A stretch of DNA of 55,950 bases from Akkermansiaceae bacterium (GTDB taxonomy: Bacteria; Verrucomicrobiota; Verrucomicrobiia; Verrucomicrobiales; Akkermansiaceae), in contig CAIVKO010000189.1 in assembly GCA_903906515.1 (NCBI GenBank), positions 1 to 55,950 of the forward strand, read 5' to 3'. The position numbers and the translations under genes are program-made. Within the stretch, counting starts at the first letter, position 1. The number at the start of each line of letters is the position of its first letter. Of the stretch, positions 7,380-17,329 are shown one piece after another. The notes below the pieces were generated by a model. It was not told the DNA's origin. It searched no databases and saw only the letters and a list, made by a program, of their open reading frames with translations.

Positions 7380-10300
7380 TTCGCGACCCTTTCGTAGTAA
7401 TTCTTCAAAGTGGCCCGGTATTCGAGCGGCAGCTCGCGGGCGAAGTTCTGGTTCAGGGCGGCCCGGTTGCGGGTGCCGAGGATTTCCCATTCCGACTTCT
7501 TGTCCTTGGGAGCCTCGCCGCTCACGAATTGCGAGACGAATTCGACAGGGTCTGATATGGAAAGATCGTCGGTTTCCGCTTCCGTTACGACTGGTTCGGA
7601 GGATGCAGAGCCCGGTGGTATGGCGGTATTGAGAATCAGTGCCTGCTCGATGATGAAGTGTCGCAGGGTCTGGTCGGCGGCGAGTTGTGCAGTGGCCGCC
7701 TCGGTTTTGCGGGAGGCAGTTAGATCATTAGCGATGGAGGCAAGTTGGCCTTGTGCGGTGGTGAGCTGCGGGTGGTTGGACTCGCCTTCGTTGACCTTGG
7801 CAGCAGCAACGGCAAGCTTCGCCTGCGCGGCAGAGAGAGAGGGCAGCCCTTTGTCGTCGGAGCCCTGCGTCTGGCGGAGGAGCCGGCGATGCTTGCTTGC
7901 AAGATCGAGGACTGCGACCAAACGATGAATCTCCGGTGGAGAGGCTTTCGTCACGGCGAGGCTCGGCAAGCCGTTGAGCATCGAGATGATGACATCAAGC
8001 TGGCCGGCTATCGTATTCAGCGACTTCTCGGCAGCCAGCATCGAATCCGCAGCAGATTTCCCGGACTCCAGCAACCGTGCCGCGCCCTGCATTTGGGTGG
8101 CGGGAGCCTCGAAATCAAGCGTGAGGCCGGTCTTGGCAAACTTTTCCTTAACCTTCTCATCGAGTTTTTCGAAGTCCACCTGACCGGCGACTTCTTTCAA
8201 CAAGCTGCCGTATTTGGCCGCATCTGCGGCGATAGCCTGCTGGGTGGTGAGCTCCCCTTCGATCCCGGTGTTTTCGCGCAGCTCGCGTTGACGGAAGGCG
8301 AGCATGGAGGCGTTCAACTGGGCCTCGTGGAGGAACCCGGTGATCTCGGCCACGTATCCGGTCTGGGCCGCCATGTCGGAGACGAGGATCTGGACCTTGG
8401 CCAGCGAATCGACGGCAATCTCCTGGATTTTGGCGGCGCCCTCACCGTCTCCATCCTCCATGGCATGCATGGCATCCTCCACATCCGAACCCGCAAAAAC
8501 AAGGGGTGTGCCGACATCAAGACGGTCAGCCACCAGATCGAGTGAAGGAGCGATATCTTTGAGGCAATCGAGAAGGTTCCTTTGCGGCAAGAGCAAGGGA
8601 GGCATCGACTTTTTGTCGGCTGCCTTGGTCGCAGTGATGATGTCCTTCTGTCCGCCGACGATGTCCGCCATTCCGCTCGCGGCCTTGTCAACGGATTGCT
8701 CGAATCCGATGAGCTGTTGCTGTTGGCTGAGTTGTGCGAGCTGGCTTTCCGCCATTTCTCGTGCTTCTCCGATGGCGTCGCAGGCCAGTTCCTGATTCGC
8801 AAGCGCGTCTTTGGTTTGCTTGTTGCGCAGGGCATCAGCCGCCAGTTTCATGACCTTCTCCGCCGCCCCGATCCGACCGAGCAATGGCAGGAGATCCTTG
8901 GCCGGCCCGGATGCACCTCCGGAAATTTCCTTGTGAAAATCCGCCAACTCTTGGGCAATGGACTGCTGCTCCTGGGTGAAAAATCCAACATCCTTTTTGC
9001 CGCGGGCCGCTTTCTCGGTTCGCTCCAGCAGGCCTAGCTGCCCGTTTTCGAGTTTTTTCAAAACCCCGGCACGGTTGCTGGCATCGGACATCTGCGCTGA
9101 TGTCCCCAGTGTTTTCTGTGCGAGTTCCTCCGACCAGCGGGTGAGAATCGTGTCGAATTCCTTCAGGGAATCAACAGCCACAATCTGGAGATTCAATGCG
9201 TCGTCCTTGGCTCCGGCTTTGAGGTGGCCGATGGCCTTGGTCATGCTTGCCTCGGCACGAAGCCGCAGGTCGTCCGCGGGCGGAGCAGGTGGCATCACCA
9301 AATCGGAAAGGCGCGTCTGCGGGGCGGGAATGAACGGAAGCCGGGCGAGAACGAGGGCGTCGCGCATGGCGGCTTGACGAATTGCCAAATCCGACGCGAG
9401 CTTGCCGGTATCCGCCGTATCTTTGCAGGCGGAGAGAAGATCCTGTTGTCCGGAGATCAAGGAACTAACTTTTTCGCGCAGATCGCGGATCATGGCGAAC
9501 TCGGATCCGGCGCGCATCGTGAACTCGACCGCGAAGAGAGGACGAATGAGCGGGTATAGGGCGTTGGCGGCCTCATTGCTCTTGCCTTCCCGCGCAAGTG
9601 TCGCGGCTTGGCGGATGGTCTTGGTGATTTGACTGGCACGTAGATCGTGGATGCCGCGACTGAGGCCGAGTACGGCCAGGGGTTTCTGATCGTAGCGTAT
9701 GCTTTTACTCAGCTTGTTGAGGAGGTCGTCGGTCCACACTGCGACTTCTTCGTGACCTTTCGCCAAGGTCTCTACCTGATCAGGGGTGGCGCTTTGGAGG
9801 CGGAGCCGGAGCCGGGCGAGTTCGTCGGCAAGCATGTGGGTCTCTCGGGCAAAGACTTCACGCGCGGCATCAATTCCCCGCTGCAGCACGAGGCTCCCGA
9901 GCTCGCGGGCGGCTTCATTGACTGCTGCGATGGCGAGTTGGGGGTCATGGGTCTTGGCACCCACCTGCGCGCGGAACAACCCGGCGGCGCGAGCGACCGG
10001 GCCTGCGGCGATCATCGAAAGGTTGTCACGCAGGACCGCAAGCAAATCACTTTCCACGGCATCGGTGATCTTGTTGGCGGAGAGATCGTCCAAGAGGGCC
10101 CGCACCTCGGCGGACGTCGCGTTGAGTTGTTCGCGAACCATTTCCTGACGGATGGTCTCTAACTGACAGGTCGGCAGGTAACTTTCGGAGGACGGATTGA
10201 GACCTAGGATGAACTCGTGCGCGGCGCGTTCCTGCCGGTAGAGAGAGCGCACACGGGTCAGGAGGCGCTCCATCTGCTTGGTGATTGTCGCTAGATATTC

Positions 10301-11803
10301 CTCGCGCGAAAGGAATGTGATACGGCGCGACTCGGCACGAACCCGGTGTGGACCTTTCTCTCCAGGGTATTTGTCCGCCACCTCAATCACAAAGGACACC
10401 GTGTCACCGACCTGCAGATCGGGGAGTTCCTTGCGATAGTCCCAGGCGAGCTTCTGCTCACCCTCGCTGTTGCCCAAGGGTGGATCGATCGTGATGGTTT
10501 TTTCGGGGCGGAGGTTGACCCGGTAGGTGATCGTGCTCGTGCCGATGCCGTGATCGTCCTGGGCACGCACAGCGAACTGGAGCGGACGACCCAGCATCCC
10601 ACTGAGGTTGGTCACCGGTGATGTCAATTCAACGCGCGGCGGTTGATCGGATGCCACCTGAATGAAGTAGCGCGGACTTTCGAAATCGAAGCCATGGTGG
10701 TCTTCGGTCCAGGAGAAGTTGTAACCGCGCGAAGCCGAGGCGGTTTCCGAGAGGGTGAGGGTGCGGCCGTCGGAGCCGATTTCGAGTGGTAGGTCATCGG
10801 CGCCGTCGCGATGAAGAGTGGCATTGCGGATCGGAGTGTCCAAGGTGATTTTCCAGCGCAATTTGGTTCCCTCCGGTAATGTTAGGGTTAGCGACTCGAT
10901 CTGTTCGTTGCCACGATCGATGTAATCCGGGAAGTCGAGTTCCACCTTCAGCTTGGCAATGCGGGGTGCTGGAATGACATGTACCTGCCGCCAGTCGCTG
11001 CGGGCATCGCCCGCCTTGACACGGTAGGTGAAGTCGCGGGAGGCCGAGGCGATTTCGTAGGTGCAGAGGCCTCTGACCACATTCAGCGGAAGTTCGCGCG
11101 GTTCTCCCTTGCCGGTCTGCAGTTCAAGTTTCGCGGTTTTTGGAACCGAACCTGAAAGGCGGACGGCCAAGGTGGTGGGAGCTCCCTCCTTGACCACCAG
11201 TTCGCCACTTCCAAGATCGATCATGGTCTTGGTCGGGTAGGCTATCACCTGCCATGGGGTGAACAATCGGCCAAGCCCGGCGATGAGGAAAGAACCGTGC
11301 AGGATCGAGGCGACCAGAACAACGGCGGCCACACCCATCGCGATGCGCAGCGGACGTTTGAGGTCCGTCATGGCAACGACCTTGCTGGATTGAATGTCCT
11401 TGGTCGCGGTTTGAGCCTTGCGTTGCGTCAATTCCCACATCTCCACGGAGGTGCCCGGTGCGGCCCCGAATTTCTGGAAGTGCACCGCGGTCACTAACAG
11501 ACTGTCCATCCCGCCTTGGGATTGTTCGACCTGCCGTGCGATGCGGATTGCGTCAAACGCCTGCAGGCGGGACCATCCGTGGCGCCATGCCCGGTGCAGT
11601 GTCGTGAGCAGCAGCGCAAGCGCCAGCAGTCCGCGCAACCAACCCGGGAAATAGGCGTAGCGGTCGATGAGGATCGTGATCAGGAACAGTGGCACGAACC
11701 AGCGGACGAAGGCTAACAGACCGCCGATGGCATGTTTCCGCTGGGTGCGCTGCCAGACGGCGCGCAGACATGCGTTGATCGCTTGGTGGAGGATCTCACT
11801 CAT
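7376..11803 (-). CDS. Large membrane-anchored coiled-coil protein (DUF4175-like)
   Basis: 1475 aa from the ATG at 11803, which shares one base with the upstream stop (TGATG); the 11 extra codons upstream belong to the preceding gene. There are two membrane segments near the N-terminus (around LLAFVRWFVPLFLITILI and LRGLLALALLLTTL) and a third at about 155-178 (IAMGVAAVVLVASIL). About 250 residues of predicted Ig-like beta structure follow (VKEGAPTTLAVRLSGS and onward). Then come about 900 residues dominated by alanine/leucine/glutamate-rich helix, likely coiled coil. The C-terminus ends with a short charged region. The architecture matches the large DUF4175-type proteins found beside vWA genes. 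Role unknown; probably a periplasmic scaffold coupled to the vWA partners. Fifth gene of the MoxR block. Confidence 0.75.
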   Translation of the reverse strand: MSEILHQAINACLRAVWQRTQRKHAIGGLLAFVRWFVPLFLITILIDRYAYFPGWLRGLLALALLLTTLHRAWRHGWSRLQAFDAIRIARQVEQSQGGMDSLLVTAVHFQKFGAAPGTSVEMWELTQRKAQTATKDIQSSKVVAMTDLKRPLRIAMGVAAVVLVASILHGSFLIAGLGRLFTPWQVIAYPTKTMIDLGSGELVVKEGAPTTLAVRLSGSVPKTAKLELQTGKGEPRELPLNVVRGLCTYEIASASRDFTYRVKAGDARSDWRQVHVIPAPRIAKLKVELDFPDYIDRGNEQIESLTLTLPEGTKLRWKITLDTPIRNATLHRDGADDLPLEIGSDGRTLTLSETASASRGYNFSWTEDHHGFDFESPRYFIQVASDQPPRVELTSPVTNLSGMLGRPLQFAVRAQDDHGIGTSTITYRVNLRPEKTITIDPPLGNSEGEQKLAWDYRKELPDLQVGDTVSFVIEVADKYPGEKGPHRVRAESRRITFLSREEYLATITKQMERLLTRVRSLYRQERAAHEFILGLNPSSESYLPTCQLETIRQEMVREQLNATSAEVRALLDDLSANKITDAVESDLLAVLRDNLSMIAAGPVARAAGLFRAQVGAKTHDPQLAIAAVNEAARELGSLVLQRGIDAAREVFARETHMLADELARLRLRLQSATPDQVETLAKGHEEVAVWTDDLLNKLSKSIRYDQKPLAVLGLSRGIHDLRASQITKTIRQAATLAREGKSNEAANALYPLIRPLFAVEFTMRAGSEFAMIRDLREKVSSLISGQQDLLSACKDTADTGKLASDLAIRQAAMRDALVLARLPFIPAPQTRLSDLVMPPAPPADDLRLRAEASMTKAIGHLKAGAKDDALNLQIVAVDSLKEFDTILTRWSEELAQKTLGTSAQMSDASNRAGVLKKLENGQLGLLERTEKAARGKKDVGFFTQEQQSIAQELADFHKEISGGASGPAKDLLPLLGRIGAAEKVMKLAADALRNKQTKDALANQELACDAIGEAREMAESQLAQLSQQQQLIGFEQSVDKAASGMADIVGGQKDIITATKAADKKSMPPLLLPQRNLLDCLKDIAPSLDLVADRLDVGTPLVFAGSDVEDAMHAMEDGDGEGAAKIQEIAVDSLAKVQILVSDMAAQTGYVAEITGFLHEAQLNASMLAFRQRELRENTGIEGELTTQQAIAADAAKYGSLLKEVAGQVDFEKLDEKVKEKFAKTGLTLDFEAPATQMQGAARLLESGKSAADSMLAAEKSLNTIAGQLDVIISMLNGLPSLAVTKASPPEIHRLVAVLDLASKHRRLLRQTQGSDDKGLPSLSAAQAKLAVAAAKVNEGESNHPQLTTAQGQLASIANDLTASRKTEAATAQLAADQTLRHFIIEQALILNTAIPPGSASSEPVVTEAETDDLSISDPVEFVSQFVSGEAPKDKKSEWEILGTRNRAALNQNFARELPLEYRATLKNYYERVAK

Positions 11804-14184
11804 CAGGTTAAATCGTGTCGTCTGCGCAGAATCCACTCCATGCCCAGCAGGGCGATCAAGAGGGTGGCGATCAGGCTATTGTCCCATAGCGGGCGTTCCG
11901 TGCGAACCGTGGTGGTCATCGGTTTTGTGTCCACCAAGGTCTTCAATTTCCCGAGATCATTCATGGTAAGGCAGCTGCCTCCGGTTAGTTTGGCGATGCG
12001 CTGCAGGCCATCAAGGCGCGTGTTGGTGTCGATCAACTCCTCGTTGACCGTCGCCACCTGGAACTCGGTGGTGTTAGAAACATCCTTCTCCTCCTCGTTG
12101 GCTTCAAGGCGGTAGCGCCCCGATACCGGAGCGGTGTAGTATCCCTCGTAGAGTCCGGGCGAGGTGCTGTCCGGTTGCAGGCTGACTTTTTCGGTGAGTG
12201 CATTGCCATCCACGCCGGATACGGTGATTTCGAACGAGGGTTGCATGACCGGCTCGAAGTTCTCGTTGAGCACGTGGGCGTAAAGACGGGCTTGTTCGCC
12301 ATCGCGGTAGGTGGTGCGATCGGTCTCCAGACGGACGCGTTTGTGTTCGCCCATCAGACGCGAAAGCGTGAGGAACTGGATTGCCTGCGACCACACGCGC
12401 CAGTGGTATTTGTCACCGGTCTTGAAGCGCAGGCGCCACAGGCGGTCGGTGGCGAGCGATAGGCACTTGCCGGTGCCGTAGCGGTGCCATGCGACCATCG
12501 GGTAGCGCTGCGCCCCGCTTGCCGAATCGGAAAGGGTGGCCAACACGGTAGCGCCGGGTTTGGCGCTGGTGAGCGGCGGCAAATGGTCGAGCGGTGCCAC
12601 ACGGCTCCACACCCGGTCGTTTTCCTCGGGGTTGTTTTCGAGAACCATCACCATGCTGCTGCGACCCTCGGGGGTGAGCACGGGAAATACGGACTCCGAT
12701 GTGAGATCCCATCCGCCTTCCGGATCGAAGCGGACCGGCAACATGGTTTCCACCGGAGTGCCGGCGTAGGAAGTCGGAGTGTGCATCGGGCCGCAAAGCA
12801 CCAGCAGAGAACCGCCACGGTCGCGGATCAGTTCCTCGAGCAGGCCGAGTTGCTCTTCACTGAAGAATTTGGCATCGACGTCGCCGAGAATGACCAGATC
12901 GTATTTGAAGATCTCTTCCCGCTTGGAAGGGAAGCGCTCGATGTATTCGGGCGAGTTGCGGGCGAATTCGGGTCCGGCGGTGGAGGAAATGAATGTGGTT
13001 TTGAGGCGGGGGTCACGCTTCAGGATCGCAGACAGGTAGCGGAACTCCCAGCGGTTGTTGCCTTCGATGTAGAGCACTTTAACCTTCTCGTTGACCACCC
13101 GGATGCTCTGCTCGATGCGGTTGTTAGCCAGCGAGACCTCGTCTCCCAATGGTTCGATCTCCACCACGACGCGAGCAGCGCCCTTCTGATAGAGATCGAC
13201 GTTGAAATCGATGTCCTCGATCTGCAGACCACCTTGCAGACGCACACGCTTCTGGGAAACCTGGCGGTCGTTGAGCTTGATGGTGAGTTTGAGGGTGCGT
13301 TTCTCATAACCCTTGGAGAGGAGGTGGACTTGCACCGGCACGCGGTCACCGGAGAAGGCGACTTCCTGCATGACAATATTGCGGATCGAGACGTCGTCCG
13401 GTTGTTGGAGGCCGATGGGCACGGGGAAGACCGGGATGCCGCGCGCGCCGAGGTCCTGAAGCACTGCCTCGGTGCGCTTGGAGGATGAGTTGTCGATGCC
13501 ATCGGTTAGAAGAACGATGCCGGCAGGTTCGGTCACTCCGGATCTGGCGGCGGCTTCCAGAGAAGCGGCGATCGCAGTGACCGGATCATCAGCCACCAAT
13601 TTGCCGAGATCTGCGGCGCTGAGTGAATCCGCATCACTGAGCATCCGCGTCGAACCGCCGAAGCTGTGGTAGCTTACATCGAGATTTTTACCCAGCTCCT
13701 TGAATACCGGGGCCGCCGCATGGCTCAGGATACCCCGGGCCAGATCCAGACGCGAGGCGTCAAGGATGGTCTGGCGCTGGTTGGCATCCAGCAGCATCGA
13801 GATGCGCTCCGCATCATCGCCAGCGTTTGTGGTGATGCCGAGTGCGGTCGCCGCGTTGGCGATATCCTCGGCATTCTTGCGCGGATCCTTCAGCGACATG
13901 CTCTCCGAAACATCGATGAGAACCGGCAGGCTCCGCGCCTGGGTGTGGGTTTCCTTGATCACTCCGGTGGGTTCAAACAACGAGGCGACGACCAGGGTGA
14001 GGGCCACCAGACGGGTGACTCCCAGTACCACTCGTAACCATAAAGGCAGGCCCCAGGGACGGCGATAGAGAAAGATGCTGAGCAACAGCACTCCCGCGAA
14101 AACCGCGATCATCAACGGCGTGGAGAGTGGTCGAGCCCAGAAGAACTCGTCGATACCCAGGGTCATGAGCATGGTATCAGGCAT
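11803..14184 (-). CDS. vWA and GATase1-like domain membrane protein
   Basis: 793 aa. Two N-terminal membrane segments (LMIAVFAGVLLLSIFLY and VVLGVTRLVALTLVVASLF) are followed by a von Willebrand A domain whose MIDAS motif is DVSESM at 91-96 and which includes GIVLLTDGIDNSSS. A beta-rich region follows, then a class I glutamine-amidotransferase-like fold (VLYIEGNNRWEFRYLSAIL; YDLVILGDVDAKFF; GGSLLVLCGP) that lacks an obvious catalytic Cys. A further beta domain and a C-terminal membrane helix (SLIATLLIALLGMEWIL) end the protein. The start at 14184 overlaps the BatA-like gene by 8 bp; alternatives at 14172 and 14166 are possible. It probably displays its vWA domain in the periplasm as an adaptor of the MoxR system. 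Confidence 0.82.
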   Translation of the reverse strand: MPDTMLMTLGIDEFFWARPLSTPLMIAVFAGVLLLSIFLYRRPWGLPLWLRVVLGVTRLVALTLVVASLFEPTGVIKETHTQARSLPVLIDVSESMSLKDPRKNAEDIANAATALGITTNAGDDAERISMLLDANQRQTILDASRLDLARGILSHAAAPVFKELGKNLDVSYHSFGGSTRMLSDADSLSAADLGKLVADDPVTAIAASLEAAARSGVTEPAGIVLLTDGIDNSSSKRTEAVLQDLGARGIPVFPVPIGLQQPDDVSIRNIVMQEVAFSGDRVPVQVHLLSKGYEKRTLKLTIKLNDRQVSQKRVRLQGGLQIEDIDFNVDLYQKGAARVVVEIEPLGDEVSLANNRIEQSIRVVNEKVKVLYIEGNNRWEFRYLSAILKRDPRLKTTFISSTAGPEFARNSPEYIERFPSKREEIFKYDLVILGDVDAKFFSEEQLGLLEELIRDRGGSLLVLCGPMHTPTSYAGTPVETMLPVRFDPEGGWDLTSESVFPVLTPEGRSSMVMVLENNPEENDRVWSRVAPLDHLPPLTSAKPGATVLATLSDSASGAQRYPMVAWHRYGTGKCLSLATDRLWRLRFKTGDKYHWRVWSQAIQFLTLSRLMGEHKRVRLETDRTTYRDGEQARLYAHVLNENFEPVMQPSFEITVSGVDGNALTEKVSLQPDSTSPGLYEGYYTAPVSGRYRLEANEEEKDVSNTTEFQVATVNEELIDTNTRLDGLQRIAKLTGGSCLTMNDLGKLKTLVDTKPMTTTVRTERPLWDNSLIATLLIALLGMEWILRRRHDLT

Positions 14185-16336
14185 TCTGAGGATGGGGGTC
14201 TAACGGGTTTTTTGCGCGGGATTTGCCGCGGGCCAACATGCGGTCGGCCAGCAGGGATTCGAAGAGGAGGAAGGCGAGTGCGGCGATCATGAAGATGCGC
14301 CAAGCCGAGCGGCCGGTGCGGGTGGAGTCGATGGTTGCAGCCAGTTCCTCATTGTTTGTCACCATTTTCAGGCCGAGGCTTTCGAGCGTGGTCCGGAGTT
14401 CGCTCTGGGGCAGGCAGCGGATATCGGATTCGTGTGGATCCACGTTGACGGCGATCGGGATTCCCGCGGATTGCACGCTGACCCGCGCCGTGTAGTAGCC
14501 ATCTTCATAGGCATTTTCGAGAAGAGCGACGAATTGCCCGCCGACTTCGCGGACCGGCACGGTGATGGTTTCACCGGTGGGTGTTTCGAATACCGCGTCA
14601 TTGGCGTCGGGTTGATCTATATAAGTGAGGGTGAGGGAATCACCCACGCTGCGTGGACGTTCGAATTCGCGGCCGGAAAGGTAGGTCACGATCTGTTGCA
14701 TGACCAGGGGGAACACGGGCGTGAGTGCCATGTTGTTCCAACTGGTTTCGGCACTCGTGGTGAACATGAAGACCTGACCGCGTCCGAGGGCGTGCTCTAA
14801 CAATATTGGGCCGCCACCACCCGCAAGCTGCAACAGCGGGAAACTCGTCGGTGACGGATCCACCTTGAGCATGCTGAGGAAGCGCGTTTCGCTCAAGAGA
14901 TCCTCGGGCAGCGACATCAGGGGTGCGCACACCGCATGATCGGGCATGTTCGGGTCCAGCGGTTTGCCAGCGCCTAACGAGTCGCTGGTGCGGACCGTGC
15001 CGCTGATGGTCGCGGGTAATAGTGGTGACTGCGTGCTGCCGGAGCGGTCGTTCCAGGCTGCGCCCTTGACGTTGTCGCCCGCGAACCAGATCAGGCCATT
15101 GCCGCGGCGCACGAAACGCTGGAGTTGCGTGGCCTGCTGTTCGGTGATTTCGGGCACATCGGCCATCACGATGACATCGATCTGGTCGAGATTTTCCGCA
15201 GGAAACGCGAGCCAGGGGATCGAACGTGCGACATAATCCTCGCCGTTGTTGCCTTCGGCGCGCGCCATCAAGGCGGACACCACCAGACGTCCTGCGTCAC
15301 CGGAGGAGCCATCGACACAGAGAATCGAGACGCGGTCGCGCACGACTGCAACCGTGCGGCGCACGTTGTCAGTCGTCAGAGAATCACCTGTCACCTCGGC
15401 GGTGATGCGGGTTGCGCCGGCGTTGTGGAAGGGAAGGAAGAGCGAGATGCTTTCGGTCGTGCCGGGCTTGATCAGCGGAACTATCTTGCGGTCGATCTCC
15501 ACTCCGTCGACGCGGCATTGCACCGCGATGTTAGAGACGGGGGTGGATCCGCAATTGCGCACCGTGGCGCGGTAGCGGGCGGTGGTGCCCTTGCGCAGCA
15601 CGCCCGACACCAGTTCGAGGTCTGTGACCGCGAGATTGGCTTCCTCACCAGTCACCGGGGTCACGATAACCTGCGCCTGTGCTCCGAGTTCGGCCAATGC
15701 GTCACGAAGTTGGGTTGAAGGTTGTTTCCAATCGACCGCCTGACCATCGGTAATCAGATAGACTTCCTTCTGCGGAGCCTCCATGTCTGCGACCAGACGC
15801 GCGATGCGTTTGGGTTCGTTAGTGAGGTCCAGCGTGCCCGCACCTGCCTTGAGTTCAAGCAATGCCTGATCGAATCGGGCGTGATCGTAGGCCATGTTGC
15901 GCATCACCACGCGATGATCACCGCCCATGACGGTCAGTGTCACGGGATCACCCGGTGCCATTTTATCGCGGATAATGTCGATGCGCTTGAGGGCTTCATC
16001 GAAGCGTGTCGCGCCTTTCTCTCCCTGCTGCATGCTGAAGGATGCATCGATGGCGATGACCACGCCCGCGCGGCGCTCGCCGGGAAGCCATGATCCACCG
16101 GTCCAGGCTGGACGTGCGAGGGCGATGACCAGCAGCAGAAGTGTCATGCAACGCAGGATCAACAGAAACAGGTCGCGCAGTTTGATCTGACGCGAACGCA
16201 CCCGCACGTTGCGGTTGAGGAAACGCATTGCTCCCCAATCGGTCCGCTGAACCTGGAATCGGTTGAGCAGGTGCGCGAGGATGGGAAGGGCGATGCCCAG
16301 CGCACCTATCAGCAGCAATGGATTGAGGAAGCTCAT
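14177..16336 (-). CDS. BatA-like vWA membrane protein
   Basis: 719 aa. The N-terminus is the classic BatA type: a membrane helix (LNPLLLIGALGIALPILAHLLNR), a basic linker, a second helix (FLLILRCMTLLLLVIALARPAW), then a vWA domain with an intact MIDAS motif DASFSM at 97-102 and VYLITDGQ later. The middle part is beta-rich and contains a GATase-like segment (ILCVDGSSGD; DVIVMADVPEI; NGLIWFAGDNV). A final membrane helix (FMIAALAFLLFESLL) anchors the C-terminus. The start overlaps the stop of the DUF58 gene by 4 bp (ATGA), which indicates translational coupling. In the family, such proteins work with a MoxR ATPase and a DUF58 protein in stress tolerance or in maturation of metalloproteins. Confidence 0.85.
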   Translation of the reverse strand: MSFLNPLLLIGALGIALPILAHLLNRFQVQRTDWGAMRFLNRNVRVRSRQIKLRDLFLLILRCMTLLLLVIALARPAWTGGSWLPGERRAGVVIAIDASFSMQQGEKGATRFDEALKRIDIIRDKMAPGDPVTLTVMGGDHRVVMRNMAYDHARFDQALLELKAGAGTLDLTNEPKRIARLVADMEAPQKEVYLITDGQAVDWKQPSTQLRDALAELGAQAQVIVTPVTGEEANLAVTDLELVSGVLRKGTTARYRATVRNCGSTPVSNIAVQCRVDGVEIDRKIVPLIKPGTTESISLFLPFHNAGATRITAEVTGDSLTTDNVRRTVAVVRDRVSILCVDGSSGDAGRLVVSALMARAEGNNGEDYVARSIPWLAFPAENLDQIDVIVMADVPEITEQQATQLQRFVRRGNGLIWFAGDNVKGAAWNDRSGSTQSPLLPATISGTVRTSDSLGAGKPLDPNMPDHAVCAPLMSLPEDLLSETRFLSMLKVDPSPTSFPLLQLAGGGGPILLEHALGRGQVFMFTTSAETSWNNMALTPVFPLVMQQIVTYLSGREFERPRSVGDSLTLTYIDQPDANDAVFETPTGETITVPVREVGGQFVALLENAYEDGYYTARVSVQSAGIPIAVNVDPHESDIRCLPQSELRTTLESLGLKMVTNNEELAATIDSTRTGRSAWRIFMIAALAFLLFESLLADRMLARGKSRAKNPLDPHPQNA

Positions 16337-17262
16337 TGTCGGGGGGCGGCGTAACCTCCGCCCATGGTGGTCTCACGTTCGTGGAAAAATTCACTCAGGA
16401 AGCCGTCGAGCGGTCGAGAGGTGTCAACCAAGGCGTAGTCGATGTGGGAGGCCACACAACCTGCCCGCAATGACTCGCGGTGCTCCTGGAGTGAGGCGAG
16501 ATAGTCCTTGCGGATGCGCTCGGGTTGGGTGGTGATGGGGTCCTCCATTTCCAAACCCTCGAAGCGCCAGGTGCCGTTGAAGGGGAAACTCAACTCATAC
16601 GGGTCGAGCGTCTGCATGACGACGACGTTGTGGCCGTCGTAGCGTAGGTGGTCGAGACCTGATAGAATATCATCAACGTCGGCAAAAAAATCGGAAATCA
16701 CCACCACGAAGGAACGCCGCTTCATCATCAGTGCGGAATCGTGAAGTTGCTTCGAAAGGGTGGTGCGTGGAACCGACTTCGCCTCACGCAACATGCGGTC
16801 GATGTGCAACAGGACGCTCATCGTCGAGCGCGGCGGCAGGTATCCCCTGACCTCGCTGTCGAAGACCGACAACCCGACCGAGTCGCGTTGTTTGAGGACA
16901 ATGTAAGCAAGCGACGCGCTGAGAAATTTGGCGTATTCCAGCTTGCTGACCTTTCCCGACGCATAATTCATCGAGGCACTGGCATCGATGAGCAGATGGC
17001 AGTCGAAGTTGGTTTCGGCCTCGTAGAGTTTGGTGTAATAGCGCTCGGTGCGGCCGAAGACACGCCAGTCGATGTTGCGGATGGCATCGCCCGGGACGTA
17101 TTGCCGGTGGTGAGCGAATTCCGTGCTGAAGCCCTTGAGCGGACTGCGGTGACTGCCCACTCGCAGACCTTCAACGACCTCGCGGGCAATCAACTCCAGA
17201 TCTCCAAGCTTCTGCAGAAGCACGGGATCAAGATAATTGGTGGGTGGCAGGTCTAATGACAT
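16333..17262 (-). CDS. DUF58 domain protein
   Basis: 309 aa, soluble, with the DUF58 signature VGSHRSPLKGFSTEFAHHRQ followed by YVPGDAIRNIDWRVFGRT and a vWA-like fold with MIDAS motif DASASM at 93-98. DUF58 proteins are the second member of MoxR-DUF58-vWA operons and are thought to link the ATPase to membrane vWA proteins. The start ATG at 17262 is 67 bp downstream of the moxR stop; a perfect 10-bp palindrome lies in that gap. It ends in a 4-bp overlap with the BatA-like gene. Substrate or client protein is unknown. Confidence 0.9.
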   Translation of the reverse strand: MSLDLPPTNYLDPVLLQKLGDLELIAREVVEGLRVGSHRSPLKGFSTEFAHHRQYVPGDAIRNIDWRVFGRTERYYTKLYEAETNFDCHLLIDASASMNYASGKVSKLEYAKFLSASLAYIVLKQRDSVGLSVFDSEVRGYLPPRSTMSVLLHIDRMLREAKSVPRTTLSKQLHDSALMMKRRSFVVVISDFFADVDDILSGLDHLRYDGHNVVVMQTLDPYELSFPFNGTWRFEGLEMEDPITTQPERIRKDYLASLQEHRESLRAGCVASHIDYALVDTSRPLDGFLSEFFHERETTMGGGYAAPRQ

Positions 17263-17282
17263 GGGTAAGTCAAGGGGCTTGT

Positions 17283-17305
17283 AGCGGCGGTCTATGACCG
17301 CCGCT
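17283..17305. repeat. Perfect triloop palindrome between moxR and the DUF58 gene
   Basis: AGCGGCGGTC - TAT - GACCGCCGCT: a perfect 10-bp stem with a three-base loop, preceded by GT. It lies inside the moxR-DUF58 gap (17263-17329). No T-tract follows on the minus strand, so it may act as a partial attenuator or processing site, or simply be a copy of the dispersed GTAGCG...CGCTAC element also found at 37669-37830 and 53521-53548. Confidence 0.8.
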
Positions 17306-17329
17306 GATTTCCATATTCAATTCTCGCGC

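Noticed and set aside
12484-13488. 334-codon plus-strand open frame
   Set aside because: Antisense to the vWA/GATase gene, whose product is clearly recognisable; a shadow caused by codon bias in GC-rich DNA.
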